Source: Stomoxys calcitrans (lineage: Eukaryota > Arthropoda > Insecta > Diptera > Muscidae). From it: a stretch of DNA of 64,000 nucleotides. The stretch is from positions 128,718,962 to 128,782,961 of the forward strand of contig NC_081554.1 in the NCBI RefSeq assembly GCF_963082655.1, in the 5' to 3' direction. Of this stretch, positions 12,505 through 23,799 are shown one piece after another. Every line of letters starts with the position of its first letter. Position 1 is the first letter of the stretch. The translations under genes were made by a program, and so were the position numbers. The notes under the pieces were generated by a model. That model was given only the letters and a program-made list of their open reading frames with translations, was not told the origin of the DNA and ran no database searches.

Positions 12505-13088
12505 AATGCAATAAAATGGTCATTTGTTAACCGATTCACTCGAAATTTGTCGGCAAGGATTTTTTTATGACTATCGACATTACTGGTGAATTTCATGGAA
12601 ATCGGTTCAGATTTAGATATAGCTCTCATATAGATATATGTATGTATATATCGCCCGATTTTCACTCCTATAGCCACTGCAATCGCATTTATTGACCAAT
12701 CTTCCCAAAACTACGTACAACGCTTTCCTCGACATATATACGTTCGTCCGATTTTGAGAAATATTGCAAGAAAGTGCTCAGTTTTAAATGGATTCTTTCT
12801 TTTTGCACAAAACTTTCCTCGACGTCTACCACATTATCAGAGAAGTTTGCTCAAAATCGGTTCAGAACTAGATATAGCTCCTATATATATGTTCGTCAGA
12901 TTTTGGGCAATTTGCAATAATGTTGTCATTTGCCAACCGTAGTTATTACAGTTTGAACATATTTGCTCGCAGAGGTCCATCAAAATTGGTTCAGAATTGG
13001 ATACTGCTCTCATATTGTACTTATAGAGTAAGTGTAGGGTATTATAAAGTTGGCACCGCCCGACTTTGGTCCTTCCATACTGGTTATT
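12505..13088 (+). mobile_element. DINE-like element, subfamily D
   Basis: Core words GAAATCGGTTCAGATTTAGA and ATATAGCTCTCATATAGATA occur with degenerate spacing. The 3' end reads GTAGGGTATTATAAAGTTGG, CACCGCCCGACTTTGGTCCT and TCCATACTGGTTATTTTTA, matching the D ends at 19147, 41563 and 42010. The 3' hairpin seems to be replaced by a weaker GGC...GCCCGAC motif. D shares core vocabulary with A and B but has different termini. Its class as a DINE relative is inference from that shared architecture. Confidence 0.55.
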
Positions 13089-13258
13089 TTTAAAATAGTA
13101 AATCAATATGGGTGATTATTTCGGGGTTTTAAAATTGTGTTTCCGAGTCCTTAAAATCATTTAATTTCAATGCTGATGTAATTTAAATAATTTATAATTA
13201 AATATTACGAACTACTTTTTGGAAAATGTTTTCAAACTAACAAGCGAAATATTTCATC

Positions 13259-13975
13259 GATCGATTTCATTGGATCGATTCAGACCATATTAGACACGTA
13301 TGTTGAAGGTCATGAGAGAAGCCGTTGTACAAAATTTGTGCAAAATCGGATGAGAATTGCTGTCTTTGAAGCATAATGTCGAGGAGGGTCCGGTCCGTGC
13401 TGAATTTTTTGTAGGCTTTGTAGGCGAACTTTAAAAAGTTCGGTCTACATGACAGTTATTTCGAAATATAGACCGATCTTAACGATACTCGGCACAAACG
13501 TCGAGGAGCCGAACAACTCATTGTGCCTAATTTTAACAAATCGGTTAATAAATTCACCTTTTATGAGCCCAAAATCGTATATCAGAAGATCGGTAAATGC
13601 GCCTATTATGGGCCAAATACTACATATCGAGAGATCAGTCTATATGACAGCTATACCCAAATCTGAACAGATCTCTGCAAAATCGAACAAGGATGTCAAG
13701 GAGCCTTACATAACCTACTGTCCATAATTTTAGCGAAATCGATCAATAAATATGCCTTTTATGGGCCCAAGATCGAGAGATCGGTCTATATGCCAGTTAT
13801 ATTTAAATCCGAACCGATCTAGGCCGTTTTAAACAAGGATATCAAAAGGCTTAACATAACTCACTGCCCCAAATTACAGCGAAATCGAATAATAAATGTG
13901 GCTTTAATGGTCCAAGACATTAAATCGAGAGATCGTTCTATATGGGGGCTATATCAAGATATGGGTCAATATATG
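13259..13975 (-). mobile_element. DINE-1-like core array without recognisable ends
   Basis: The sequence is an A-type monomer (GATTCAGACCATATTAGACA and CGTATGTTGAAGGTCATGAG) joined at about 13390-13440 to B-type monomers (AGATCGGTCTATATGACAGC, AAATCTGAACAGATCTCTGC). It runs into a terminal B unit with TATATGGGGGCTATATCAAG and then directly into the hairpin end of the next copy at 13979. The A-to-B change inside one array suggests recombination between subfamilies or nested insertion. Confidence 0.6.
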
Positions 13976-13978
13976 GAC

Positions 13979-14784
13979 AACAAGTAAGAGCGTGCTAAGT
14001 TCGGCCGGGCCGAATCTTTTATACCCTCCACCATTGATCGCATTTGTTGTGTTCTATGCGCGGTATCTCTTTTTAGACAAAAATAGAATATTGAATAAGA
14101 ACTGTTATGCTATTGGAGCTATATCAAGTTAAAATCCGATTCAGACCATAAATGAATGTTGAACATTGTAGAAGTCATTGTGTAATATTTCAGTTCATTC
14201 GGATAAGAATTGTGCCTTGTAGGGGCTCAAGAAGCAAAATCCGGAGATAGGTTTATATGGGAGCTGTATCAAGCTATTCATCGATTCAGACCATCTTAGA
14301 CACGTACGTTGAAGGTCATGAGAGAAGCCGTTGTACACAATTTCTGCAAAATCGGATGAGAATTGGGCCCTATAGAGGCTCAAGAAGTCAAGATCCCAGA
14401 TCGGTTTATATGGCAGCTATATCAAGTTCTATACCGATTTACGCCATACTTAGCACAGTTATTGGCAGTCATAACTGAACACCTCATGCCAAGATCTAAG
14501 ATCGGTTTTATTACAGCTATACCAGATTATGAACCGATTTGAATCATATTTAGCACAGTTGTTGAAAGTGATACCAAAATACTACGTGCAAAATATCAAT
14601 TAAATCGGACGAGAATTGGCTCAAGAAGTCAAGACCCAAGATCGGTTTATAGGGCAGCTATATCAAAACATGGACCGATTTGGCCCATTTACAATACCAA
14701 CCGGCCTACACTAATAAAAAGTATAGGTGCAAAATTTCAAGCGGCTAGCTTTACTCCTTCGAAAGTAAGCGTACTTTCGACAGA
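13979..14784 (-). mobile_element. DINE-1-like A element, left arm of an inverted pair
   Basis: On + it starts ACAAGTAAGAGCGTGCTAAG, TTCGGCCGGGCCGAA and TATACCCTCCACCATTG. It runs through A monomers to AAGCGGCTAGCTTTACTCCT and TCGAAAGTAAGCGTAC, where it is cut. The remaining 5' block is missing and the sequence turns into an opposite-strand copy. Confidence 0.75.
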
Positions 14785-15626
14785 GTACGCTTACTCCTTT
14801 CGACAGGATGAAATTTTGCATGACGTGTTTTCTTATGATATCCAACAACTGTGCCAAGTATGGTTCAAATCGGTCCATAACCTGATATAGCTGCCATATA
14901 AACCGATCTTGGGTCTTGACTTCTTGAGCCTCTAGAGTGCGCAATTCTTATCCAATTGGAATGAAATTTTGCACGACGTGTTTTGTTATGACATCCAACA
15001 ACTGTGCCAAGTATGGTTCAAATCGGTCCATAACCTGATATAGCTGCCATATAAACCGATCTTGGGTCTTGACTTCTTGAGCCTCTAGAGTGCGCAATTC
15101 TTATCGAATTTGAATGAATTTTGGCACGTAGTATTTTGTTATGATATCCAACAACTGTGCCAAGTATGGTTCAAATCGGTTCATAACCTGATATAGCTGT
15201 CATATAAACCGATCTGGGATCTTGACTTCTTGAGCCTCTAGAGGTCGCAATTATTATCCGATTTGCCTGAAATTTTGTACGACGGATTCTCTCATGACCA
15301 TTAACATACGTGTTTATTATGGTCTGAATCGGTATATAGCCCGATACAGCTCCCATATAAATCGATCTCTCTATTTTACTTCTTGAGCCCACAAAGAGCG
15401 CAATTCTTATTCGAATTGGCTGACATTTTACACAGGTCTCCAACATATAATTTAATTGTAGTCCAAACCGGACCATATCTTGATATCGCTCTAATAGCAG
15501 AGCAAATCTTTTCTTATATCCTTTTTTGCCTAAGAAGAGATGCCGGGAAAAGAACTCAACAAATGCGATCCATGGTGGAGGGTATATAAGATCCTGCCCG
15601 GCCGAACTTAGCACGCTTTTACTTGT
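14785..15626 (+). mobile_element. DINE-1-like A element, right arm of an inverted pair
   Basis: It starts in the same 5'-block region as its partner ends (GTACGCTTACTCC at 14785) and lacks the outer 5' end. Monomers with ATATAGCTGCCATATAAACC follow, then GATGCCGGGAAAAGAACTCA, CCATGGTGGAGGGTATATAA, the eroded hairpin TCCTGCCCGGCCGAA and CTTTTACTTGTT. It forms a 5'-to-5' inverted structure with the preceding copy. GTAAGCGTAC (14765-14774) and GTACGCTTAC (14785-14794) are a perfect 10-bp inverted repeat at the joint. Confidence 0.75.
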
Positions 15627-15960
15627 TCGAAAATGGTTAAATGATTTTTTGTCTTGTTTTTGGATATATTGTTGTTGTTGTTATATATTGGCTTGCAAAA
15701 AGTCCCTTTCAACCACAAATTTGTACTTTTGGTCGCTGAGATTCAAAATAAATTGTGATTTAAAATAATCGTTTGGAAAATTAGTATATTTCGTCGTTGT
15801 ATTTTCGACAAAAGTTGTTTTTCTAAATTATTTTTATCTGTACATGGGCCACAAACTGTATGTCTTTTTATTTTCCAAGGATCTAAAAGTTTTACTAGTT
15901 TACGTATGGTATAAAATTGAAAAACATATGTCTAAAATCTTTTAATGATCTTCCATCCAT
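15627..15960. other. AT-rich sequence 3' of tRNA-Pro
   Basis: No recognisable gene or repeat apart from a short GTTGTTGTTGTT run near 15670. It is probably unique flanking DNA. Confidence 0.35.
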
Positions 15961-15965
15961 AAAAA
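15961..15965 (-). terminator. RNA polymerase III terminator of tRNA-Pro
   Basis: A run of five A on + reads as TTTTT on the minus strand, 12 bases beyond the tRNA 3' end. This is the usual Pol III stop signal. Confidence 0.7.
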
Positions 15966-15977
15966 CGAAGTTCACTT

Positions 15978-16049
15978 GGGCTCGTCCGGGATTTGAACCC
16001 GGGACCTCCCGCACCCTAAGCGGAAATCATACCCCTAGACCAACGAGCC
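15978..16049 (-). tRNA. tRNA-Pro, anticodon AGG
   Basis: The 72-nt minus-strand gene folds as a standard cloverleaf. The acceptor stem GGCTCGT pairs with ACGAGCC and the discriminator base is C. The anticodon stem TCCGC/GCGGG includes one T-G wobble, and its loop TTAGGGT holds AGG for CCU codons. The T arm CCGGG-TTCAAAT-CCCGG is perfect. The internal B box GGTTCAAATCC is intact (15989-15999 on +) and the A box TGGTCTAGGGG is present. A T5 terminator follows. It closely resembles fly nuclear tRNA-Pro as I remember it. It shows no sign of SINE conversion or pseudogene decay and is likely functional. Confidence 0.95.
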
Positions 16050-17587
16050 ATGTGTTAACTGGTCGATCAATTTGTTTCAAGTTTGATATTTAAATAAAAA
16101 AAGAAGTGCAGTATTAAAAAAAATTTACAAAAATAATTTTTTGGAAAGCTGTCTTACGTCATGATGATGCTATTTATTTTCTCTCATATGTCTTTAGGGA
16201 CAAAGAGGGATTTCCGGTAGAAAATATTTAAGTAAGACTTATGTTCAAATATGTCAAAAATTATTCAAGCTATTAACACCTTGTTTGAAGAGTCTTTGTA
16301 AAGTCAATACCATATTTAATCGGTCAAATTTAGGTCTTTATTTTTTCTGTGGTTATGTTTAAGCAAAATATTGAAAGTCTGGGAAATTTCAATTAACAAT
16401 AAATATGGTTGGCAAGAATAATTTATAATAGGGTACCTAAGAATACATAACTCACAATACCGTATTTAAGGTAATTGATACGGGTGCTTCGGATCGAAAT
16501 CTAAAGTGCTTCGGATCGATATTTATCAGTCAATAGAAACAGCTTTAGTTCTCGTAAGAATTAAATGGTTTAAAAAGCTTTCACCTTAGATTTGGGCACA
16601 GTAAAACACACGGACCTGGTGAAGTTAAGATTTTTAAGTGGTGCTTTGAGTACTACTGCGACCAAGTCATTGAAAGTATTGTTGAGGTCCCAGCCGTCTG
16701 ACTTATACGCCCAGGAAATCGCCCTAAGAGACGCTGATCAGATTGTTGAAACTTAAACAGCTTGAGAGGTAAATGGCCAGACATACCGATATACATACTT
16801 GACGGGGCTTTCGCAGACCTGTAGACTGACTACATGACAAAGGTGACATTATGGGCAGCAGATTTCTTGTGCTCATGATCACCCTTGTAGGAGTGGCATT
16901 TATCTCAGGGCTCGACTAAAGAAATTTTAACGCCTTTCTCATATATTTATCTACGAACTCCGATTGTGATATAGAGACGTGGTTGAATAGACGGAATTTC
17001 AAAGCGAATAAAAACATAGATGCCTTATTTTCGACAGTGAGATTTAAAATTTTGGAATTCTTTCCAAGAAAATTCTTTTATTATTTTCTTTTTTGCAATA
17101 AACACAAATTTTTGCTCATTTAAAAAAAGAAATTTAAAGTGTTCCCCAAACAAAAGTTTTTGAAAAAAAAAATTTATTTCGAATGAATGATGAAAAGCTG
17201 TAGAGAAAATTGACAAGTAACATTCATTTTTTCCTAAGAGTAATTTTTATTGAACTCTATAGAGTTATGAAACATTGATTAGTGGACCAATTTGACTAGT
17301 TTAATGGAAACACTTGCTTTCGTTTTTTTTTTTGTGATTAGAAATTTTTTAAGAATTTTTTTTTAAAATTATTAGTTTTGAAGACATAAATTATTTATAA
17401 TATGACGGAAATAAATCGAAAAAATTGGCAGAGAAAAAAAAGGTTACAACTGCATCTCTTTGTATAAGTGAACTATAAATTTTGATTGTAAAATTTTTTT
17501 AGATTAGTTTTTTTAAAATTATATTTGCTGAATGCTTTCAATTTTTTTGCTTAGAATTTTATGAAAATAAGACATTTTCTAAACCTG
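16050..17587. other. AT-rich intergenic sequence upstream of tRNA-Pro
   Basis: No transposon that I recognise. There is a direct repeat GTGCTTCGGATCGA at 16484-16497 and 16506-16519. A GC-richer patch at about 16580-16930 has no long open frame. Long A/T homopolymers fill 17100-17570. Possibly original host sequence. Confidence 0.35.
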
Positions 17588-18010
17588 GACAATGGGTTAG
17601 ATCCAGAACCTATTAGCGACCACATTATTCGATAAAAAATTGAAGGTGTGTTAACCCTCCGACGGTAGAATCACTATTGCCGTTGCCGAAGTACTAAGTA
17701 GACAGGGACCTTGTACTTTTTGTATGAAATCTTTTACGAAAACGCATTTTTTAAAATTTATTTTTTTGACATTATTGAAAAATGGCCTTAGGGATCTTGG
17801 AAAAAAATACCCAAGGACCTACTCACCCATCAGAGGGTTAAATCTATTTTACAGTTACAGAAGGATTTTGAGAATTTTTCGATTTTGAACCAGAGTGAGG
17901 TAAGTGTAGAGAAAAGTGTTACAAATATTTTGGAGATTGGTCAACAAATGCTCTAGAAATGAAAATTGGGAGCGATATCTAAATTAAGCCAGAGAAAAGT
18001 TGACACCAAA
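17588..18010 (-). pseudogene. 3' end of a LOA-like retrotransposon, split by a MITE
   Basis: ATGGGTTAGATCCAGAACCT and ATTAGCGACCACATTATTCG at 17590-17630 match the left end of the relic at 8410 (ATGGGTTAGGTCCTGCAACC, AATAGCGACCACAATTAAAA). After the insertion at 17655-17837 the match resumes with TTTTACAGTTACAGAAGGAT and GAACCAGAGTGAGGTAAGTG, and ends near ATTAAGCCAGAG. It is the C-terminal end of ORF2 after RNase H, much decayed. Confidence 0.6.
17655..17837. mobile_element. piggyBac-like MITE, 183 bp, TTAA target duplication
   Basis: The element begins CCCTCCGACGG and ends CCATCAGAGGG, which are inverted repeats with two mismatches over 11 bp. It is flanked on both sides by TTAA (17651-17654 and 17838-17841). 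TTAA duplication with CCC...GGG termini is the hallmark of the piggyBac superfamily. The interior has no coding capacity. The host sequence on both sides is the same LOA relic, so the insertion boundaries are confirmed by the interrupted homology. Confidence 0.7.
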
Positions 18011-18719
18011 TGCTCATTTCAGTACCATACGGCATTGATAGTTAAGCAACACCGCATGGGACAAAAACAATAGCGGATGGTATGGATGGTACTAGCCTTA
18101 TTACCGAACTGGTATAGGTTTTAATACCAATTTGTTATTGGTTTTAGCACCAGAACCACAAAACCATCCCCCATGAATCAAAAAAAAAAAAACATTTGAA
18201 AATAATTTTAATCTAATATTATTTCGATTATTTACGTTAATAATTACAAAAATTGACGATACACCGCGACCAACCTCAATTCTTTGTAATCAGCAATTGA
18301 TTTCATATCCGTTGATTCCCAGAAGTAATTTTCATATGAATACAGCAAAACAGCATCGTTTTCCACACAAAAGACTATCATGTTTTTGATGTAGAATGTC
18401 TATAGAATTTGTATTATTTCCATTTTCACCGCTTGCAAGTATTTCAACAGGTTTTTACGGACTCAAATTGCATTAAAACATTTTATTTATTTGTTTAACA
18501 AATATTTTAAAATGGAGTTAATATTTTAAGCACTAAGCTCACCAACTCTTCTGGCGCGATGACAAGAATACAAATGTGACGCCATCAAATTTTAATAGTC
18601 TTCTTTGCCTGGTATTAAATTGATACCAAATGGTATTACAAATATTTCCCAATGGCGCGAACAAAATGATACCAGACAGTGTTGGCAAAGTACCCTTATT
18701 TTCTATCAATGTACATACA
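18011..18719. other. Unclassified sequence with repeated GGTAT/ATACC words
   Basis: Words such as GGTATAGGTTTTAATACC (18112-) and GGTATTAAATTGATACC (18611-18627) form short local palindromes. A poly-A run lies near 18181-18191. I could not define ends or a target duplication, and no coding is visible. Confidence 0.3.
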
Positions 18720-19140
18720 TGCGAGATGTATCTAAATCGGAACCGTTTTCTATGAAATTTACCAGTAGTCGAAAGTCATAAAAATATCCTTCCTGCCAAA
18801 ATTTGTCTGAATCGGTTAAAATTTACCATATTATTGCAATATAAGTCCAAATTAAACGAACATATCCAATGCTATATCCAAATCTGAACAAATTTTTGTC
18901 CAATTTCAATAGGCTTTGTCTGTTGGTCAAAAAAAAAATTCAGTGCCAAATGTGAAGATGACGGGATATAAACTGCGACCAGTACTTTGTACACAAATTA
19001 ACAGGGACAGACGGACATAGCTAAATCGAATCAGAAATTGATTCTGAGCCGATCGGTATACTTTTCAATGTGCTCTAGCTGTCTTTCTTCTGGGTGATAC
19101 AAAGAAATCCACTAAGTTATAATACCCTGTACCACAATAG
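18720..19140 (-). mobile_element. DINE-like D element, 5' portion
   Basis: On + it carries AATCGGAACCGTTTTCTATG, GATATAAACTGCGACCAGTA, CTTTGTACACAAATTAACAG, GGACAGACGGACATAGC and a terminus TATAATACCCTGTACCACAA. The mirror-image sequence opens the D copy at 40813 (TATACCCCACACCACAAC, ACAAAGTACAGGTCGC). The 3' part is missing. Confidence 0.55.
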
Positions 19141-19146
19141 TAGGTA

Positions 19147-19772
19147 AAAACCAGTAAGGAAAGGCAATAGTAGGGCAGAGCCGACTATATAATACCCTAC
19201 ACCACCGAGTCTACGTAATTCCTTTAATATATAGCAGTTATATCCAAATCGAGTCAGACTTCAATTTTGCATACCTATTGAAATATCGAATAGAACCTTT
19301 TTACGATTTTCTTACGATGGTTTGAAAATTGTGGCTTTTACAGCCTTCAAAGTCGAAACGCATAAAAGATATATATGAGAACTTTACTTAAATCTGGTTC
19401 GGTTTATATGGCAGCTATATTAGGTTATTGACCGATTTGAACCATGCTTGGCACAGTTGTTGGATATCATAACAAAACACGTCGTGCAAAATTTCATTCC
19501 ACTCGGATAAGAATTGCGCCCTCTAGAGGCTCAAGAAGTCAAGACCCAAGATCGGTTTATATGGCAGCTATATGAAAACAGGGACCGATATGGCCCATTT
19601 ACAATCCCAACCGTGCTTTTGACAGACAGACGGACGGACATGGCTAGATCGACATAAAATGTCGCGACGATCAAGAATATATATACTTTACGAGGTATCA
19701 GACGAATATTTCGAGTAGTTACAAACAGAATGACGAAATTAGTACACCCCCATCCTATGGTGGAGGGTATAA
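19147..19772 (-). mobile_element. Chimeric D/A DINE-like element
   Basis: The left (3') end is type D: AACCAGTAAGGAAAGGCAAT, GAGCCGACTATATAATACCC and TACACCACCGAG. From about 19395 the sequence is unmistakably type A: GGTTTATATGGCAGCTATAT, AAGAATTGCGCCCTCTAGAG, GACGGACGGACATGGCTAGA and the A 5' end CATCCTATGGTGGAGGGTAT. It is one continuous element with a D 3' end and an A 5' end, which implies template switching or recombination between subfamilies. Confidence 0.65.
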
Positions 19773-20590
19773 AAAAAGTTTAGCATATGCTCGATTTTGT
19801 ACGTTCGCATAATGTTAGAAAATAGATTGTTTTTAATTCTTTATTTATTTACCATAATTTTTTAACAATGAGTAATTGTGTATTGACTTGTCCTCCATCA
19901 ATTCTTCAGTTAGGTTTAAGTGACAGTCTGCCATCACACTCACTTTCGTCCATTGGGATTACAACAGGAATAAAAGGCAAAATAGCTTGTAATGCCCACC
20001 GTTGAGCCATACTGTACTGCAATTCTGTAACTTATAACGAAAATCGTTTAGTTAAATTGGTCGATAAGAATTATAGTTTGCAATAACGATTATGTTATTC
20101 TCTTAATCCTAGTTAACAGAAATCATTTTTTTTTTCTGTTTGGCAAAAATAATTCTTCCCAAAGCCTGAAATTCTTATTATTTTAACTTAAAAACATCAC
20201 AAATCGGAATAAAATGTACACAAATATTTAGGAAAATTGTTATCTATACCAATTTATTCGTATAAAAATTTTGCGATTTTTTTTTCATATTCATACGAAA
20301 AGCAAGATACCGCGCATATTAATTGAATGTCCAGACGCATCCGAAATGTTTTAAGAAAGAACAAGAGAAAAATAGTTTAAAGCCACTGGATTTAATGATT
20401 TTTATTTCTCGTGGTAAAAGTAAACACCAAGAAAATGATCCGTCGTTTAGTTGGCGATTTTTTATTCGTTTACGAAAACAGCTGATTTTAATGATGTAGC
20501 TTTTCGTTAAAAAGTCCTACTGAATGCCAAATTCACTAAATTTTCTGTTATTCCTTTTTAACTAAAACATTTTATAGAATTCTTCTACAG
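19773..20590. other. Intergenic sequence with a possible LOA 3'-UTR remnant
   Basis: Most of this is AT-rich and unrecognised. At about 19900-20020 the minus strand reads TCCCAATGGACGAAAGTGAG, GTGTGATGGCAGACTGTCAC and TTAAACCTAACTG. That resembles, from memory, the 3' untranslated region of LOA-type fly elements, which end in CCTAACCTAA-like repeats. This is a weak match. Confidence 0.3.
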
Positions 20591-22080
20591 TTCGCTTTAA
20601 AATGCACAACAACTATTCACATCCTCTAGATCAGAATTGGGAACCGAAAGTGTAACTCCTTCTGATGGCCAAAGCGTGACACAGGCACACAGCAATGTTC
20701 TGTAGTCTCTTCTTCCTCGACGTCCTGACAGCCTCTGCAAAAGTCGTTTCTTGCAACCTTCAGTTTCAACCTTCAGCATGTTTTCCGATCAGACAGTAGT
20801 GACTTGTCATGACGAACACAATGACTGAGACGTCTGTTCTAGCTAGCGACAGTTGAGCAGTAGACCTCTTCAATTACAGACTGGGCCACATAATTTTGAA
20901 GTGTTCACAACCTCCGCTTTGTGACCATGTGCCATTCGTTGTCCTTCGGGCCTGATTCTGAAAAAAGCTTACATGTTGTTAGAGACATACCCACAGATTC
21001 CACTTCCCCTGGATTGTATAAGGTAGTTTCTAGTCTCACAAGTTCCTCTTCTCAATAATTCCCTGGGATATCCCTGTGACTCGGCGCCCAAAACAGGTGA
21101 ATTTTGAACTGTTTAGTCATCTGCGACAGTCAAGGGTGGTTTTTGAATTCAGAAATAAGTTCCCCTATAGATTTATGGCTGTCTGAAAAGATATGTATGC
21201 CAATCAACGTTATGACATTCCACCATGTCTTTAATTACAAGGATTTCCACTTGATACACACTACAGTGATCGGGTAATCTTCTCGGTATCACCAATCCTA
21301 GTTCTTTAAAGTACACCCCTAAGCCCACCTACTAGTCTAGTTTGGATCCATCCGTTTAGAAGTATTTGCAGCTTCTTTTACCAGGGATATTGAAGTTCCA
21401 ATCGATTCTACCACTAATAGTGAAACAGTAAATTTTATCAAAAAGCAGCTCAGGCAATGTGTAATCCACACTGCCTGAGATATACGGCATTGTATCAAGG
21501 ATAACACAGTGTCCGTAGACGCCGCATGACCAAAGAGAAAGCCAACTTAGCTTGACAGCAGTGGCCGCAGCACGATGTCCAGAGGCATCCACTTCAGTGC
21601 ATCAGATGAGGTCATTCTAAGTCCGGCTGTGATGCACAAACAGACATCCTTTGGATCCGGTTGAGTATTGAAAGTGGATTTTTGAAGCGCCGTCCACGAG
21701 ACTAAAACACCATAGAGTATGACAACTGCAGTATATATTCATTGCATGTCAAGCGGTTTAAGTCCCCAACATTTGCCAATGTCTCTCTTACTCTTATAAG
21801 GCAAGAGTTGCCTTTCTTGCCCTTTCGAAAATTTTTGAAGTAAAGTTCAATTTCTTGTTGAGTAAAACACCCAGGTATTTTGCGCTTTCAGTAGATGGAA
21901 CGTTCTTTCCTTCCAAGGAGACAAGTGCCAGTGAAGGTAACTTGTATCTCCTGCTGAAAAGAACTACTTATGCCGTACACGGATTTAAGCCCAGACCACT
22001 TGCGGTAGTCCACTTCGCTGTCACACGTAGAGCTTCCTGAAGTATATCTCTTATAGAATTTCAAGAAATGCTACCATTGT
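20591..22080 (-). pseudogene. LOA-like retrotransposon relic, internally deleted
   Basis: The minus strand carries remnants of RNase H (20820-21200, with TTCAGAATCAGGCCCGAAGG and the DECARLG-like region) and the RT C-terminal part (21650-22050, KYLGVL and NPCTA-like stretches in several frames). Compared with the copy at 46838-49795, sequence corresponding to about 47285-47575 is missing. TATATCTCTTATAGAATTTC jumps straight to AAGAAATGCTACCATTGTAT, removing motifs B and C of the RT. It ends where a Tc1 inverted repeat starts at 22081. Confidence 0.65.
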
Positions 22081-22117
22081 ATATACACATAGCCCATAAA
22101 GTCTGCGTTCACCTGAC

Positions 22118-23707
22118 AAACTTTTATGATTGGGAGGGCGGACCCTCCCCCTTACCCTTATTTTCAGAAACGCCAGATCTTGGAGATGGGTGGAGCGATT
22201 TAAGCGAAATTTTGTGTGCTCTCATATAGTACCCTAAAAATAAAAATTTGGTATCCAAATTTCGGATGGGGCACCTGGGAGGGCTGCCCCACCCTAAAAC
22301 TTACCAAACATATATTTAGACCAATCACGACAATATGGGACTCAAATGAAAGGTATTTGGGATAAGAAAACGTATCTGATATCCAATTGTCGGACCAAGA
22401 GCTAGGGGGACCACCCCAAGCCCCAAAACACCCCTAAATCGGACATATTTACCGACCATGGCAATATGGGACTCAAATGAAAGGTATTTGCGAGTAGAAT
22501 ACGAATCTGATATCCAAATGTGGGACCACGTTTCTGGGGGTCCACTCCTTCTCCAAACCACCCCCCAAAACAGGACTTATTGGCCTTATCAAAAAAAGGG
22601 TTTTTAGAGGAGAACACGAATCCGATATATATTTTCAAGATCAACTCACTGAGTGCGCAAAACACCCCCCAAGCCGGTCACGTTTGCCGAATATGGAAAT
22701 ATGGCGCTCAAATCAAAGGTATGTGGAAGTAGACCACGTATCTGATATCAACATTAGGGGCCAACTGTCTTTTGCAATAAGGAGTCTAAAAGAGATTAGA
22801 AAACGAATTTTATATTCAATTTTAAGGGCAATGGCAATATGGGGTTCAAATAAATGATATATAGATATATGAGAATAGAGCACGTTGCTGATATATTTTC
22901 CGGGCTTAGTGTTTGGGCGACCACCCCAATCCCCAAAACACCCCTTGGCCATATTTACCGACCATGTCAATGTGGAGCTTAAATTAAAGGTTTTGAGGGG
23001 TAGAGCAAGAATTTATACCCATTTTCGGGACCAATTTTCTGGGGGTCTACCCCCTTCCCAAAATACCCCATAAACAGCAATTTTTTAGTGACCATCGCAA
23101 TATTTGACTCAAACAAAGGTATTTGGGAGTAGAATACGAATTTTATATCCAAATGTAGGACCACGTATTTAGGGAATCACCCTTTCCCCAAAACACCCCC
23201 CAAAGGGTACACATTTTTCGACCACGCCAATATTTGGCTCAAATGAAAGGTATTTGAAATTAGAAAACCAATTTGATAACCTATTTTGGGGCCATGTGTT
23301 TGGGGGACGCCTCATCGTGTAAACTCCCCTAAAACAAATGGCAATATGGCGATTAAATAAATGGTATTTGGAAGAAGAGTACGATGCTGATATTTTTTCA
23401 GTGTCTGGGAGGTGGTACCCCGAAAACACCCTAAATCAGAGAAAACATGAGAATATCGGGCTGAAATAAAGTATTTTAAGAATAGAGTACACCTTACATC
23501 CAAACTTAAATTCGTAGACCAATAAAGATCATATGGGATTCAGATAAAGGTACTTATATTATTAAACTGTTAGTCAAGCGATATACTATTTTCGTAGCAT
23601 GGTATTTCACTAAAAGCTCTTTAATTTTCGAAAATAAATATTCCAAGAAAACTTTTGTTCCATATAAAGTGAAAGAAGGCGCAGCGGAGCGGGCCCGGGT
23701 CAGCTAG
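22118..23707 (+). mobile_element. Non-autonomous Helitron, 5'-truncated, nested in the Tc1-like element
   Basis: The 3' end is nearly identical to the complete copy at 5537-6978: GGCGCAGCGGAGCGGGCCC, GGGTCAGCTAG, then T. The interior has the same array words (CAATATGGGACTCAAATGAA, GTATTTGCGAGTAGAATACG). It also keeps an upstream segment, GGGAGGGCGGACCCTCCCCC and CGCCAGATCTTGGAGATGGG, that is missing from the 5537 copy but present at 61028. The true 5' terminus (TCTTATATATAA...) is absent, so the exact 5' border within 22118-22130 is uncertain. No protein-coding content. Confidence 0.75.
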
Positions 23708-23799
23708 TTAAAAATAAACAAAAGAGTTATTTAAACACAAAATAAAAACATATTATCACATTCCTAATATTTGGTAGGATAGTCACGCTGTTTTAAGAC

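Noticed and set aside
18011..18719. GGTAT/ATACC palindromes as terminal repeats of a transposon
   Set aside because: The words are short, several pairings are possible, and neither borders nor a target duplication could be defined.
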